Source of the DNA: Sarcophilus harrisii
Taxonomy: Eukaryota > Chordata > Mammalia > Dasyuromorphia > Dasyuridae
Direction: 5' to 3'
NCBI RefSeq assembly: GCF_902635505.1
Contig: NC_045429.1
Coordinates: forward strand, 432,911,669-432,975,668
Length of the DNA: 64,000 nt
Part shown: one piece after another, positions 12,545 to 59,975 of the stretch
Layout of the letters: each line of letters begins with the position of its first letter
How positions within the stretch are numbered: the first letter of the stretch is position 1
Notes under the pieces: generated by a model
Seen by the model: only the letters and a program-made list of their open reading frames with translations
What the model was told of the DNA's origin: nothing
Database searches by the model: none
Translations under genes and position numbers: made by a program

Positions 12545-13620
12545 AAAACTCCCAAAAAACTAGCAAACATTATGAAATGCAGAAGGTATAATTTTGATGA
12601 AATTAAATAGGTTTTGCACAAAGCAAGCCAAGGTAGCCAAGATTAGAAGGGAAGCAGAAAGTTGGAGAAATTTTTTATAACCAGTTTCTGATAAAAGGCC
12701 TCATTTCTAAAATAAGAGAACTGACTCAAATTTGTAATACAAGTCATTCCCCAATTGATCAGTGGTCAAAGGATATGAACTATTTTCAAATTAAGAAATG
12801 AAAACTATTTTGAAGTCATGAAAAAGTACTCTAAATCACTTGATTAGAGAAATACAAATCAAGACAATTTTGAAAGACCATTTCATTTTCTCACATTGGC
12901 TAAGATGACAGGAAAAGGTAATGATAAATGTTAAAGGGCACGTGGGAAATTGAGACACCAATCCATTGTTTATTGGTGATGGTGTGAACTGATCCAACTA
13001 TTCTGGAGAGCAATTGGAATTATACCCAAAATATTGTTATACTATAGCAGTTTCACTACTGAGTCTATTTCCTAAAGAGATCATAAAAGAGGGAAAAGGG
13101 CCCACATGCTCAAAAATGTTTGTGGCGGCCCTTTTTGTAGTGGCAAGAAACTGGAAACTGAGTGGATGCCCATCAGTTGGGGCATGGCTGAGTAAATTAT
13201 GGTATGTGAATATGATGGAATATTACTGTTATAAAAGAAATAATCAACAGGATGATTTCAGAAAAGTCTGGAGAGACTTACATGGCTTGACCCTAAGAGA
13301 TATGAGCAGAACCAAGAGAACATCATACACAACCACAAAATTATGTTATCATCGGCTCTTCCCAACGAGGTGATTCAAAGCAATTCCAATAGACTTGGGA
13401 TGGAAAATGCCAATCATCCTAAAAGAGAACTATGGAAACTGAATGTAGATGGGAAGCGTAGTATTTCCATTTTTTCCCCTCTCCCTTTTGGTCCGATTTT
13501 TCTTGCACATGACAAATGTGGAAATCTGTTTAAAAGAAAACAACTATTATCAATATGAGAGCATTCAAAAGCCTAAAATGTTGCATTTCAAGGGGTATTG
13601 TTTTTTTTTTTTTAAATCAG
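12545..13620 (+). mobile_element. Degenerate L1: end of ORF2 plus 3' UTR, sense
   Basis: Landmarks in order: ACATTATGAAATGCAGAAGG, CAAGTCATTCCCCAATTGAT, TGTGAACTGATCCAAC, GAGGGAAAAGGGCCCACATG, GGATGCCCATCAGTTGGGGC, GAGCAGAACCAAGAGAACAT, then a T-rich 3' UTR. Frames contain several interruptions and small deletions relative to a full ORF2. It was truncated at its 5' end. Confidence 0.9.
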
Positions 13621-15159
13621 ATGCTATTTTAAATTGACAGGCAAATACCCCCCAAAAAGGCAAATGGAACAGGGTAATTCCAAAGTACAATTCCTCTCTT
13701 TGATGAAGAAGTCTTAAATGTCAAAGAATGTTTTAGAACTCAATCTTTCAAATTTTCATATTAAAAGAAATAAGCAAACAGGTATCCTAGATGGAGTAAT
13801 TAAAATGTTAAAATTTAAGATAAAATTTTATTAAAAAAATTTTTATTCACAAGCCAATGCAAAAGCTTCATCAGTTATTGAAACTCATGTAAAACCTTAT
13901 TCCATCTTGTTCCCTCCTGTGGGAATAAATCATATTTATTAAGGGATGTAAAGTTTGCAAGTATTTTTCTCACCTTGTGAAGTAGGCAGTGTAAGCAGAT
14001 ATTCCCATTTTTCATTTGAGGAGCCTGAGGTTCCGACTTGTTCAGGGGTTCTCTTAGGTAATGAATTTCAGGTAGGATTCCAATGTCTTATGCCAAGATC
14101 AATACATTCTCTCAAAGTCCTTTTTTCAAATCTGTCGTCAAGGTTCATAAAAATAAATGGTACTGGGGAATTATAGTTTGGGAGTATATTAACCAGTAGT
14201 TTCTGGAATTTAATATAGCTAAAGTTCAAACATATTAACATATCACTGATCAAAGTGGCAGATTATCAATTTTCTTTAGCTTTTAAAAAGGGTCTAAATG
14301 TTTGTAGAAAGTGGAGAGTGTTCTGACAACAAAAATTGGTAACAAGTCAGAGGGATCAAGATTTTCTTTAGAGACTTTCCTCTAGATTTCAGGAAATTTT
14401 AAGCATATACAGTGCATGGACTTCACTCATTTCCCATTTTTCAACTCCTGAGCAAACCTGATCTTCTGTTCCAACTTCTTAACTGAAAATTCTGGTTTTC
14501 CCCTTGATCTTCTCTTCTAATAGTAACGAGAGCTAAGAAGGTAGATGATCACTTCTTTAAATGAATTCAGAACTCAAGATTCTGTCCCTCTATAAATTTG
14601 AGAGAATTGTTTCCCCTTTTCAGTCACCTCCCAGCCCCATAGAGCAAAAATCAAGATAGTTCACTTAGAACTTCCAAAGCAGCTTTTCTTAGGGGAACAA
14701 GCTTCTGAAAAGTTCACTTAACATGCTTTTTAAGGAAAGCATGGAGGGCAGCTTAAGGGAGCAGTAGTTTGATACACCACCAGCTCTGGAGCCACTAAAA
14801 CTGGCCTTACAAAAACACTAGCTCTGTAATCCAGGCTAAATCACAACCCAGTTTGTCTTTAAAGCAAGATACAAAGCATAAGTTTTTAATCATAGTTATT
14901 AAATTAACTTAGCAAATTTCTACCTAAAAGTCAGTTAATCCCCATTTTAACACGGTTAATAAAACTTTTCCCTCCTTTTCAGGATGTTATATATCAAGGT
15001 AATAGAGAAAAGATCTGCTTAAACAAACGGTAATATTAATAGTGCTCTATAAAAGGGAATAAATTGTGATTGTGAACTTGTATACTGGTGGTCTATATAT
15101 AATTTTTTTTTTTAAATAGCAGTTTCTAAAGAGTTAATCTATATAGAAAAAAGAAGAGA

Positions 15160-17155
15160 AATGCAGCTTTTATATTACTGAACTTTATGTACAAAATCAT
15201 TTGATTTCAAATAAACATTTAATGTAAAAACAAAGGTCCATTTCAACAACTGAACTTTTTTTTTTCCCATTTTTTTAAACACATCTACTGTACCATTCAA
15301 ATGCTGACCAGCTTACATGATTTCTTCAAAATCTCTTATCAAGGGTACATATAGAAAAGGCATCTTTTTATAAATAGAAACAAAGGGATTTTTTCAGCTT
15401 TTATTATAAGATGACATAAAAAGTTTACTCAACAGAAGTAATTTCATTACTATTTTTTGGGGGGATCACCAACTTTTGTGCAAACAATGCTAGCCTTCTT
15501 TTAAGCATTAAGAGCATAACTGCTTAAGAAATGACATAAGCAATAATTCTAGACCTACATCTCCCCTAAAATAATCTATTTTTTTTTTTTTTTTTACATA
15601 TGTGCACAGCTTTAGCAAATTAAAGCCAGAGAGAAATGCTTGAGATCCACTATCCGGAGGCATACTTTTGAGTTACGAGAAAACTCATCACTGGAGAGCT
15701 GACAACTCAAGAAATCTGTAATGAAAGCTGCAGTTTCCCTCTTTCCTATTTTTACACAAAAATCAGTGACTAAGAACTTAATACTGGATGACAAATCACA
15801 TCCACACCATTAGTTAAATAGTCTCACAGTTAAACACATCTTAAAGACCAATCAAATCAGTATTTACATTTTATAAATTTCTGAAGACACCATTAGAAAG
15901 CTTTTATCTCCCTTTACTAAACAAAATAGGGAACTGCATCTGATGGTGGAGGAATGAAATAAAAAATTAAAAATACCTGTATTTACAGCAGCATTGTTCC
16001 TTTATAAATAAAGAATATGAAAATGCAATATCTTAAGGATAATAAAAAATTGAGGTGATGTCTCTCAACCACAGTGCCTGGAGTTGGAATAAAAACTCAT
16101 TGGTGCTGACATTGTGCCAGTAGTGAAACAACTTCCTACTAGAGAAAATTCAACTGTAAATGTGTGCAACTAAAGAGTGAAACTGCTCTAATGAGCCTGT
16201 ATGGAGTGAGGGACCTGCTGGGGTAGCACACTCACATGTGGAACAACTTCTCTGTTGAACCTCAAAGGGAGTTCTTCCCTTCTTTCAAATTAGAATCTGT
16301 AAATTCTTCACTCAATATGCTATGATACAATACAAATGAGAAGATGGGACACCTGAATTTCTGAATTTCAAAGTGTAGTTACCCAATTTCAAAAGAAAAA
16401 AAATTAGCAAAACATTCATGTTTAAAAGAATACACTGGGTGAGCAATGCATAAAAGTTATCCATATAAAAACACATTGCCAGAAACAAAACCAAACAACT
16501 CAGCCTGGTTATTAGTTCATGTTATCAAAGGTGAAAAAGTCCAAGATCTTCTCAAACAGGTACAAGTCAACGAAGTGCTAGCTTATCTTTTTGAAAAGTA
16601 TAATTGAATTTGATGTACAACTATGTCCAAATTTGTGACTCTTCATTCAAAATTAATAAATGATTTCAAGAAGCAAGGATCAAGGTCAGACTGAAAATAG
16701 TAATGTGCATAATTCTGCCAAAAATTTGATGTCTAAATTGCTTAACAAGTGAATCATATTCCAATTCCCAATGTCTCACAATTACAAAGTAGGAAAACAA
16801 GTCACAAATGCAAAAAACTTATAATTTATATATGTAAGTTTTTTATATCAATTCAATAGATTTCATAAGACATTAATCGCTCAAGTTACAAAAAGATTTT
16901 TATGAAGTATTGCTCTTCATGCTCAAACTGGAGAATATTGCAATGACATCACTACAACTGAAATACACAGTTATTACTTGCATAACGAAGCCAACCCTGA
17001 TACAATGTCTTTGTTGAAATCATTTACTTCATCTAACAGTGCCTGGTTGGAACCTATGATTTACAAAATAAAAGAGAAGAGAAGCTCTTCCTAGAGAGTG
17101 TATTCCCCAGAATGTTGCTCAGTGTTTGTCCATCATACGGGATTAGCATTGCCTT
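15160..17155 (-). other. SUZ12: SUZ12 3' UTR (end inferred)
   Basis: This interval of about 2 kb follows the SUZ12 stop and is free of recognisable interspersed repeats. Its - strand carries CATAAA (15184-15189) and TATAAA (15168-15173) near the inferred end. The length agrees with the roughly 2 kb human SUZ12 3' UTR I recall. Alternative shorter ends are possible: an AATAAA on the - strand lies near 15400. Confidence 0.6.
15168..15189 (-). promoter_or_regulatory. SUZ12: Candidate SUZ12 polyadenylation signals
   Basis: On the - strand, CATAAA is followed about 10 bases later by TATAAA. Both are accepted variants of AATAAA. They sit at the distal end of the repeat-free block downstream of the stop. 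Confidence 0.4.
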
Positions 17156-52310
<35,155 letters not shown>

Positions 52311-52399
52311 GCCCGCTCCGGCGAGCCCTACTCCGCTCCGGAGGCCCGCGCACCCGAGCCCGAGCCCGGCCTCGCACCGCCCCCCTCCGCCCGCAGCGC

Positions 52400-52410
52400 C
52401 GATTGGCCGC
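52400..52410 (-). promoter_or_regulatory. SUZ12: Inverted CCAAT box (NF-Y-type)
   Basis: The + strand reads GATTGG, so the - (SUZ12 sense) strand reads CCAATC, about 365 bases upstream of the ATG in the CpG island. The core CCAAT is exact. Confidence 0.5.
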
Positions 52411-52586
52411 CGGGCGCGCGCGCCGCCCGCCTGCCCGCGCCCGTTGGCCCGCCGCGGCCTCGGCGCCTGTCACGCGGACGCGGGGGCCCTCGGGGGTGGG
52501 GGAAGCAGCAGCAGGAGAGGAAGGGGAGGGGTTGGTTGGCCGGTGCGCGCGGCCGCTCGCGGGCCCGACCGCCTCTTTGAACTGAA

Positions 52587-52598
52587 TTCGCGGGAAAA
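52587..52598 (-). promoter_or_regulatory. SUZ12: Candidate E2F site upstream of SUZ12
   Basis: The + strand reads TTCGCGGGAAAA, giving TTTTCCCGCGAA on the SUZ12 sense strand. This fits the E2F consensus TTTSSCGC on both sides of the core. SUZ12, EZH2 and EED are established E2F targets in human and mouse. Confidence 0.55.
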
Positions 52599-52630
52599 TG
52601 AGGGGTCAGAGCGGCCTTCCCTCCCGGCCG

Positions 52631-52647
52631 CGGTGCATTGTGGGAGG
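52631..52647. promoter_or_regulatory. Candidate ZNF143/Staf-type site
   Basis: GGTGCATTGTGGGAGG on the + strand (reverse CCTCCCACAATGCACC) resembles the Staf/ZNF143 consensus around CCCAnnATGCA that is common in CpG-island promoters. It lies about 600 bases upstream of the SUZ12 ATG. Confidence 0.4.
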
Positions 52648-53502
52648 GGACCCCAGCGCGAGCCGCGAGTCGCTAGCTCCGGACCGGCCCCCCCCTTCTC
52701 TCTTCCCTCCCCCCGCCAGCCGGTCCTAGGCCGAGTCTTCTCTGAGCCTGCGCACTGCCGAGGGGCGGGGCGGCCAGTGCCGGGACTTAGGTGCCCGCAC
52801 CTTGGGTCCTCACCCCCTGCCCCGAGCTTTGACAGCAGGGGGAGGGGCGCAGCTGGGTCCAGGGAGATGGCTGGGACGAGGAAGGAGAGCGGGCAGGAAC
52901 CGGGCTGGCCGGCCCGGTGGCCCCAGCCAAGGTCCTTGGACCCTTCCGCCACGACCCCCTTGGGCCCTCCTTGTTGTTGCGGAGGGGGGGGAGAGAGCTA
53001 GATGCCCTGGTTTCTGGCCCCAGCCCGCGTGAGAGCCTTGTCCGGATGATGCCGCCGTCGCCCAGTATGGGAGTTGGGCCAGGCAAGGGGCAGTGGTCTG
53101 GGGTGCATGAACTTGCTTTTTCCACGATGCTGTTAGCTTCCACTCCTCCGGCTTCCCCTCTAACCATCACTTTGGGAAGGGGTCTATGGAGCCTGCCGGC
53201 CGTCCCCCCCACCCGAGAAAGGGGAATCCTTGCACTCGAGGGCTGCCAGCTGCCAATCTGAGAGGCCAGAGTCATCAGGGGGGTCCCTTTCTCTGCTCTC
53301 AGCCCCCACATGCCTTCTGCTCCCCGACGTGCGCTGGGGTAACTAATGAGCCCCGTAATTTTATTCAGGGAGTGGGGAGGCTCCCAGCGAGGCAGTCCCC
53401 TCCCCTCCATTCCCCGGAGCACCCTTGCTATATTCAAATTGCAAGTCAGGTGTTGTAGGTCTCCAGGAATTTTGCTTTTCTTGGTAGTCCCAGCTCTTAG
53501 CA

Positions 53503-53578
53503 CAGCATTTAGTACACAGTAAGTGCTAAATAAATGGTGACAGCATTTAGTACACAGTAAGTGCTAAATAAATGGTGA
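53503..53578 (+). repeat. Perfect 38-bp tandem duplication
   Basis: The unit starts CAGCATTTAGTACACAGTAA and ends AAATAAATGGTGA. It occurs at 53503-53540 and 53541-53578 with no mismatch. The unit itself resembles the end of an L2/MIR-type element (AGTAAGTGCTAAATAAATG). Confidence 0.98.
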
Positions 53579-53609
53579 CTGATCGATGTTTTAAATTGAA
53601 AGGAGTCAG

Positions 53610-53910
53610 GATCGTCTTAATTCTCCCCTAACCCTTTTAACCCCAAGGCCCAGAGAAAGGAAATGACTTGCTCCACAAGCGTTTCTCAGCTGCAGAATTC
53701 AGATCTTCCGACGCTGAGTTCTCTGCTTGTTTGAATGATCCGCTCTCCAAATTTTGATCTAGGAAGAGACTGGTTCAAGCCTCTTGTGACCGAGATGAGG
53801 GAATGGAAGCCCTGATTGGAGAAGTGTTTTCCCAAGGTCACAGAAATGGTCACAAACAGAACCGACAGATGAAGCCTGAGTCTTCAGATTCAGCGCGCTG
53901 GCTGCTTTCT
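53610..53910 (-). mobile_element. Two adjacent MIR-like remnants, antisense
   Basis: Reversed MIR core phrases appear twice: AAGGCCCAGAGAAAGGAAAT with GACTTGCTCCAC near 53645, and GATGAGGGAATGGAAGCCCT with TTTTCCCAAGGTCACAG near 53800. Confidence 0.5.
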
Positions 53911-56374
53911 GTTTCTTCACTTTTCCCTTGCCCCTGACTCGTAGACATACAGGAATGCACTTTTAACTGGAGTCACTAGGATTTGAGTTAGAGATTCTTT
54001 AATCTAAGTATAGGTCCCTCTGTTGAGAGAAGTTTTGACTTTTCCAGCAAAAGGAAAAGGTAGACAACCAATCTTTTTGGCATGTTTTAAGATACAGTTC
54101 TGCCCAGAAGCTGAGGGTGGGATGTCAGGGCGATTTTAAAGGGGCCCTTCCAGTTCAATTATTACATAATAGTAATTTAGGTAAGAGCCAATTACCTGAT
54201 TCATTTCACTATCAGAAACTTGACCCTTAAACCATTGTTTTGAAAGTCCTGGCCAAGAGACAAACCTAGTAATAGTTCCAATGATTGCAGAGGTGGTGTA
54301 AATTATAGAGGTGGGTGATTTTCACAGCCTGACAAAAGAACTTTTGGCTGTCCTTACAAAATCATTACTTCCTCCAAAAAGCAAGTTCTCCTTGTGAATG
54401 ATGTTCAGCGTTATTTTCTTAGGAACATACCTATTGCATGAAATGAGATATACCTGTACTGATTTATAAGCGCATTCCCAGGGTTTTGTCAAAGCCGACT
54501 GAGAATGAATGACCTAACATTAAGCATTCCCTCCTCAAGCAAGTCTTTGGAATGCCTACCCCCAATGATGTTTTTTTTTTTTTTTTTAACTTTGAATTCC
54601 TCAAGAATCTATGTATATGTATGTTGTGGCCACCTTGCTACTTACATGTTTATTACCTTAGAAGCCTTGTCTAATTGTTTCACTCTTGTTAAACTATTTT
54701 CCAATCATAACTGGTAGGAGGACCCAGTTTTTCCTTTGTGTATCACTGGCCGTTGTATGTATGCAGTGGGTATTAAATAATTGTGAACTCAATGAAATAG
54801 TCCAATTAGAATAGAATCATCCAAATTGTGAGTATATATTAGAGGGTTTTGGGATAAAAGATTTAAAAAAATACAAGGTACTTTGCATCTTTATTGCATT
54901 TTAATGCTATTGAATTGAAAAGCACACAAAAGGAGGAATTCTAAAGTACCAAAAATTAGGAATGAAATAATACATTCAAATGACATGAACTGTTTGTATA
55001 TTTTTGAAAAGCTTGATTTCGCTTAGAAGATTTAGAGATGTAGAAACATTTAATTTGATTTGCTGCCTCAAATTATATTGTGTCTTCTTAAAAGTAATCC
55101 AATTTTGGAATGAAAAATCCGTAGGGTGAAAGACTGTTCTTCATAAAAATTGTCCGGTTACTCTTCTATTTTAATTTTATTTTACGGTGACTTGTCCCTC
55201 ACCCTAAAACCAAGAATTTTGACTAAAAAAAAAATAAGACAAAGAATGCTAAATTGAAAGAAACAAAGTCTTCCTTTTAGAAAATTTAAAAATTGTATTT
55301 CAGATAAGGTCCCAAAAGATAAATAATCCACTAAATTATCTTTGGGACCTAATTTCACTGCATGGGGGGAAAGGTCCAAATGAAACTTGAGTTATTTTCA
55401 TAATCTGTGGGAAATTATAGAATTGATTCAATAGTCCTGTTTGTAAGAGAACCAAAGATTTATAGGTCCTTAGAAAAAATTCCTTTTTCTTCTAAAAGAA
55501 AAATAAAGGCAGAGAAATCATAGACTATGCAATATTACTAGACTTTTGTAATTTCACACAATTTAGTACATGTGTTTTTAGAGTTAACCAGATATAATAA
55601 TAATGTAATGATACTTGGAGGAATTAAGGACTCCTGGGAAATGTAGTTATTTGACACCAATTACCTGAGGACAAAAGGCACCTGAGCTAGTTTAGAAATA
55701 TGTAAACTTGAATTTTGATGCGATTTACACCTGGACTCTCTGATATTAAGTGCAATCTATACCTATTGGACAGATTTTTAATTAATCTTAAATAGCATTG
55801 ATGGGGAAAATCAAGGCTCTGGAACTAGAGGAAAGTGAGATTTAGTAAACTGTTATCCTTATATATACACAACACAGAATTTCATACCGTCAAAAAATAG
55901 GACTCTGGTAAAGAAGAGGGATAAAAGCTACATAGAAAATTCTGGTCTTGCTTATTCCCCCTTTAGTTGGTTATGAATTTTGTTTTAAAAATGTAGGTAT
56001 TCCTCATGTAAACTTGACCACTTATCAAAAACATATTTTAATACATTTACTTAAAAAAAGAAAAAAAAATTGCTAGAATTCCAGCAAATAAATGAATCAT
56101 GTCAAAATAAACAATAACATTACTGTCAAAACCATATGTTCTAGTTCTGGAGCCAGGATTCTGATTTTAAAACTACAATACTAGACTTCAATGAAAACTT
56201 TGCAGATGACATAATTACCAACTTGGTACCATTATTAGAAAAACAACTTGAAACAAATGCTTCATTTTAGAATTTTTGCAACACTAGACCTGCAACTTTC
56301 ATTTCCCATAATGTATAAATTACTTTAACGTTTTAATTAATGTCCTATAAGCTAAGTCAATAGTGAATGGAATG

Positions 56375-56500
56375 TCAGGGCTGAAAAATACCTTTAAAAT
56401 CATCTAGTATATAATCCTTCCCATTCTTCCCCATCCTCAGCATTGGGCAAATGATGAAAATGAAGATGAGAAAATATAGTAATTTAATATCAGGCAAAAT
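56375..56500 (-). mobile_element. Possible MIR3-like remnant
   Basis: GGGCTGAAAAATACCTTTAA and ATCATCTAGTATATAATCCT followed by AAATGATGAAAATGAAGATG is MIR3-like in order. Strand and family are uncertain. Confidence 0.3.
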
Positions 56501-56534
56501 TTCTGATCCCAGTTCAGTGCCCTTTCCAATAGAT

Positions 56535-56640
56535 TGTATAGGTAGATAGATAAATATAGATATGTGGACAGATATATCTACATATAACATCTACATATAT
56601 ATCTATAAATATATATACATACATATCTATATTATAGAAC
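56535..56640 (+). repeat. TAGA/TATA-rich simple repeat
   Basis: Imperfect GATA, TAGA and ACATA units. Confidence 0.85.
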
Positions 56641-57679
56641 TCTCATATTTCATGAAAAAAGAACATATGTGTATATATAGTAATTTTGTCAATCCCATTT
56701 AGAGTCACTTATGCTCAATATTTTATTATTTAGAGCTGGTTCCTGGGGGAAACTTGCTGTCAACTCAATTCCATTTTTGAAAATGTATCTATTTTTCATA
56801 TTTATTGTTCTTCATTTTTCATCTAAAATTATTAAAGTTGGAAAGAAAATTTAGAAATCACCTAAACTACAACCCTTAACATACAGATGAAAATATTGAG
56901 GCCTAGTGAAGCAAAATCACTCAGTACATTTTTTTTTTCCCCACTAAATTGCTTTTCTTTTATTTTAAACACTGACCCTTGTGACAACTTAATAATTATA
57001 TAATTCCCAGTAAGGAGGCCACAAAACTCTGAGTTGTTTTAAGAATCCATAAACTTAGATTCATACCAAATATTGCCCTGTTGATTTTTAGGTTCCATAA
57101 AATATGCAGCATGAAAATATTCTTCCTATAGAATAACTAATAAACAGATCCCTTCTATAGATTGTCTCAAAATATGTGTATAACTATACATCTAATGTAG
57201 TTTTTTAATGAATAAAATGGGAATTTACTTAAAAGTGTTACTGAATTCATAGTAGCTTTTGTCATCTTACATTTTCTCAAGTAGTACAGCTTTTCTCTTG
57301 GATGGTTCATGAAATTATTTAATGTCAAAATGGAATTTTTGTTCTTAAAAAGTTTGTTTGGAATTGCCCACAGTAAGGGCTATAACATTCTTGACTTGCC
57401 TAGGTGTGTTGTGACTGAAAACTATTTGTGTGATTTAATAATAGTTTGAGAAATATTCCACCTTTTCTGTAGAACTCTGTATAAGAGGTACTCTAGAAGG
57501 CAACTCCAGAATTAATAAAATTATGTTTTTGATAGAGTAACTGCAGGCTTGTTTACTGCTTAGGGTAGTTAGTGTACCCTATACATGCCTAAGGAAAGTT
57601 CCTTAAGAACATTTTTTAAAAATCCACAAGTAAAAATACAATTGTAGAGCTCTATTTTCCATCATATAGACACTGCAAA

Positions 57680-57720
57680 TGAAAAGAGAGAGAGAGAGAG
57701 AGAAGAAGAAGAAGGAGGAG

Positions 57721-57755
<35 letters not shown>

Positions 57756-57768
57756 GGAGGAGGAGAGA
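57680..57768 (+). repeat. Compound (GA)n-(GAA)n-(GGA)n microsatellite
   Basis: AAAAGAGAGAGAGAG passes into GAAGAAG and then about 60 bases of GGA/GAA units. Confidence 0.95.
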
Positions 57769-57981
57769 GCACATTAAAGAACAATTTTCTCCATTTTAAA
57801 ATAAATAAAGTGTTTAACACTTAACAGCCTAGGTCAAATTAGTCCACAGGACCAAACTAAAATGTTTCATTCACTCTTTTTCTGGAGGTAATCTTTGTAG
57901 TTCAGAAATTCCTTTAGGAAATAACTTCCAGCCACATTTCTAACTATCCATTTCCCCTCAAGTTCCAACTTGCTAAAAATT

Positions 57982-57983
<2 letters not shown>

Positions 57984-58034
<51 letters not shown>
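57984..58034 (+). repeat. (GA)n microsatellite
   Basis: About 25 uninterrupted GA units. Confidence 0.97.
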
Positions 58035-58036
<2 letters not shown>

Positions 58037-58210
58037 ACTAGACTGGGAATCAGGAGAAGTGGGTTCTATTTCTAGTTTTTTAATGTTTCAGCAATATGAT
58101 TTTAAGCAAATCCTTCAAGTTCTGTGCCTTAGCATCACTGCCTATAGAATGAACTGTTTGGATTAGACCATTTCCAAAGTCCCCGTTCTAACATTATATG
58201 ATTTTCTGAA
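58035..58210 (+). mobile_element. MIR-type CORE-SINE following the GA array
   Basis: ACACTAGACTGGGAATCAGG, TTTAAGCAAATCCTTCAAGT, ATAGAATGAACTGTTTGGAT and CATTTCCAAAGTCCCCGTTC follow the body of a CORE-SINE. Its head appears to be where the GA array lies. Confidence 0.6.
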
Positions 58211-58739
58211 AATAATATAATATACCATCTTACATGCCAAAGTCAGGCTCTAGTTAAGCTATTACTGCCATATAACATGCTTACTGCTTATATAAAGTTG
58301 CCTACATTTTTGGTCTCCAAATGAATAAAATTTGGGAAATCAGATAATTTTTCAATTATCCTCTCACTTTCAGTGAACCTGTCCCAATGGTAACCAAAAA
58401 GTTAATTTTTGCTGTTAATATTACTACTATGCTATAGAAGCCTTTTATTTTCCAGGTATTTTTCCTAAAATCAGAGCATTCCTTTGCCTATAAAGTGTCA
58501 AAGATATACTGATGTATCCTTATTCTCTCCTCCTTTGCTACTCTTTATAGAATCTTTTTTTTCTGTTATGACAATAATATTATTAGTTATATTATTATGT
58601 AATTATATTGTAAAATTATAATGCTATAATATTAATTTGTATTATAATTATATTAATTAATGATGGAAAAATTGCTACTGATTATAGTTTATTTTATATT
58701 AGGTGCCACCATCATCAGTTCAATTATCTGACTTTATTT

Positions 58740-59500
58740 CATTGTTGTTTTTTCTTAAAGTTTATTTTTTTCAATCACCAAAAACTATCTTCTTTTCCTC
58801 CCACATCCCTCCCCCAATTCAGATAGAAAGAAAAACAAGTCCCCTTTTTTAAATATATATAGTTAAGAAAAAAAGTTTCCATATTGGCCATGTCCAAAAA
58901 ATATCTTATTCTATAATCTGAGTCTTTCATTTCACTTCTTTGTTGGGAGATGGGTAGCATGTTTCATCATGAATCCTCTGGAACCTTGGGTGCTCATTAT
59001 ACTGATTAGAGCTTATAAGTCTTTCAAAATTGTATTTACAATATTGTCATTATATAAATTGTTTTCCAAGTTCTGCTCACTTCATGATGTATCTGGGCAT
59101 ACAAGTCATCCTAGCTTTTTGTGAAACTATCCCCTTAATAATTTCTTATAGCATAATAGTATTCCATTACATTTATCCATAATTTTTTGAACCATTCCCC
59201 AATTGATAGGTATGTCCTCAGTTTCTGATTCTTTGCCTCCACAGAAAGAGCTATAAAATTTTTGTATATCCTTATTTAGGGTTTGTTTTGCTTAGATCTA
59301 TTTCCTTAATCTACCCTCCCTCTAATTACCCTTTTTTCTTTTCTTCCCTTCTCCTCTGATTTCTCTACTGAATGAAGTGTATTTCTGTACCCAATTCTAG
59401 ATGTACATTCGTTTCTCCTTTGATCATTTCAGATAACTCTGAGGTACCTAGATTCTACTTCAAGGTTATGAGTGTCTACTCTTAAGTGCGCTGATGCTTT
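58740..59500 (-). mobile_element. L1 3' end, antisense
   Basis: Pyrimidine-rich 3' UTR, ATATTGGCCATGTCCAAAAA, TTCATCATGAATCCTCTGGA, CCATTCCCCAATTGATAGGT and GCCTCCACAGAAAGAGCTAT, in reversed L1 order. The last 200 bases are pyrimidine-rich L1-like sequence of lower certainty. Confidence 0.8.
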
Positions 59501-59975
59501 GGGCAATATCACTCTAAAAATAATTAGCAACATCAATATCATTGAGACAGGACTAGAATAGGGCTAAGATAAGCAAGAAGTTATGACAGGGACCAAGGCA
59601 ACGATTTAGTACAGATGGAGTTGAGTAAAAAGGGGAAAGGAGGCCAAAAGCGTAAAATCAATTCTGTGGAATCTCAGGTAGATCAAAGCATTATACTAGA
59701 GGGATAATAGAGAAGCAGTCCTGATTCAAGGCAGCATTATTCATATCAGAGACAGGCAGATTGAAGTGAGATGCTAAAGGGGGCATGCAGAGGCAAGGAT
59801 CAAAGTACAGACAGGTGAGATTCCTTTCCTGGAAGAGGTAAATAGCTTGAGGCTGTGTAATCTAAAAGCAGGTACTTAAGTTCCAGCAGAGAGAGTTTTC
59901 AAAGGAAATAATGTAAGAGATGCTGAAGGTCAGAGCACTAACTCTCTAAATGACACATTGGCAAGTACCATTCAA

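Larger units (their letters stand above)
9541..15159. other. CRLF3-SUZ12 intergenic region
   Basis: I see no gene between the two convergent 3' ends. The interval contains an L2 3' region (+, 10990-12158), a MAR1-type SINE (-, 12165-12334) and a degenerate L1 ORF2/3' UTR fragment (+, 12545-13620). The rest is unassigned AT-rich DNA, including 9541-10990 and 13620-15150. The 119-residue open frame at 13014-13373 is a piece of L1 ORF2, not a gene. Confidence 0.8.

Noticed and set aside
13014-13373. 119-residue open frame as a novel gene
   Set aside because: It coincides with L1 ORF2 landmarks in the correct order and is a remnant of that element.
57680-58034. Possible CRISPR-like or other array of spaced repeats
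   Set aside because: The units are contiguous purine microsatellites without spacers, in a mammalian genome.
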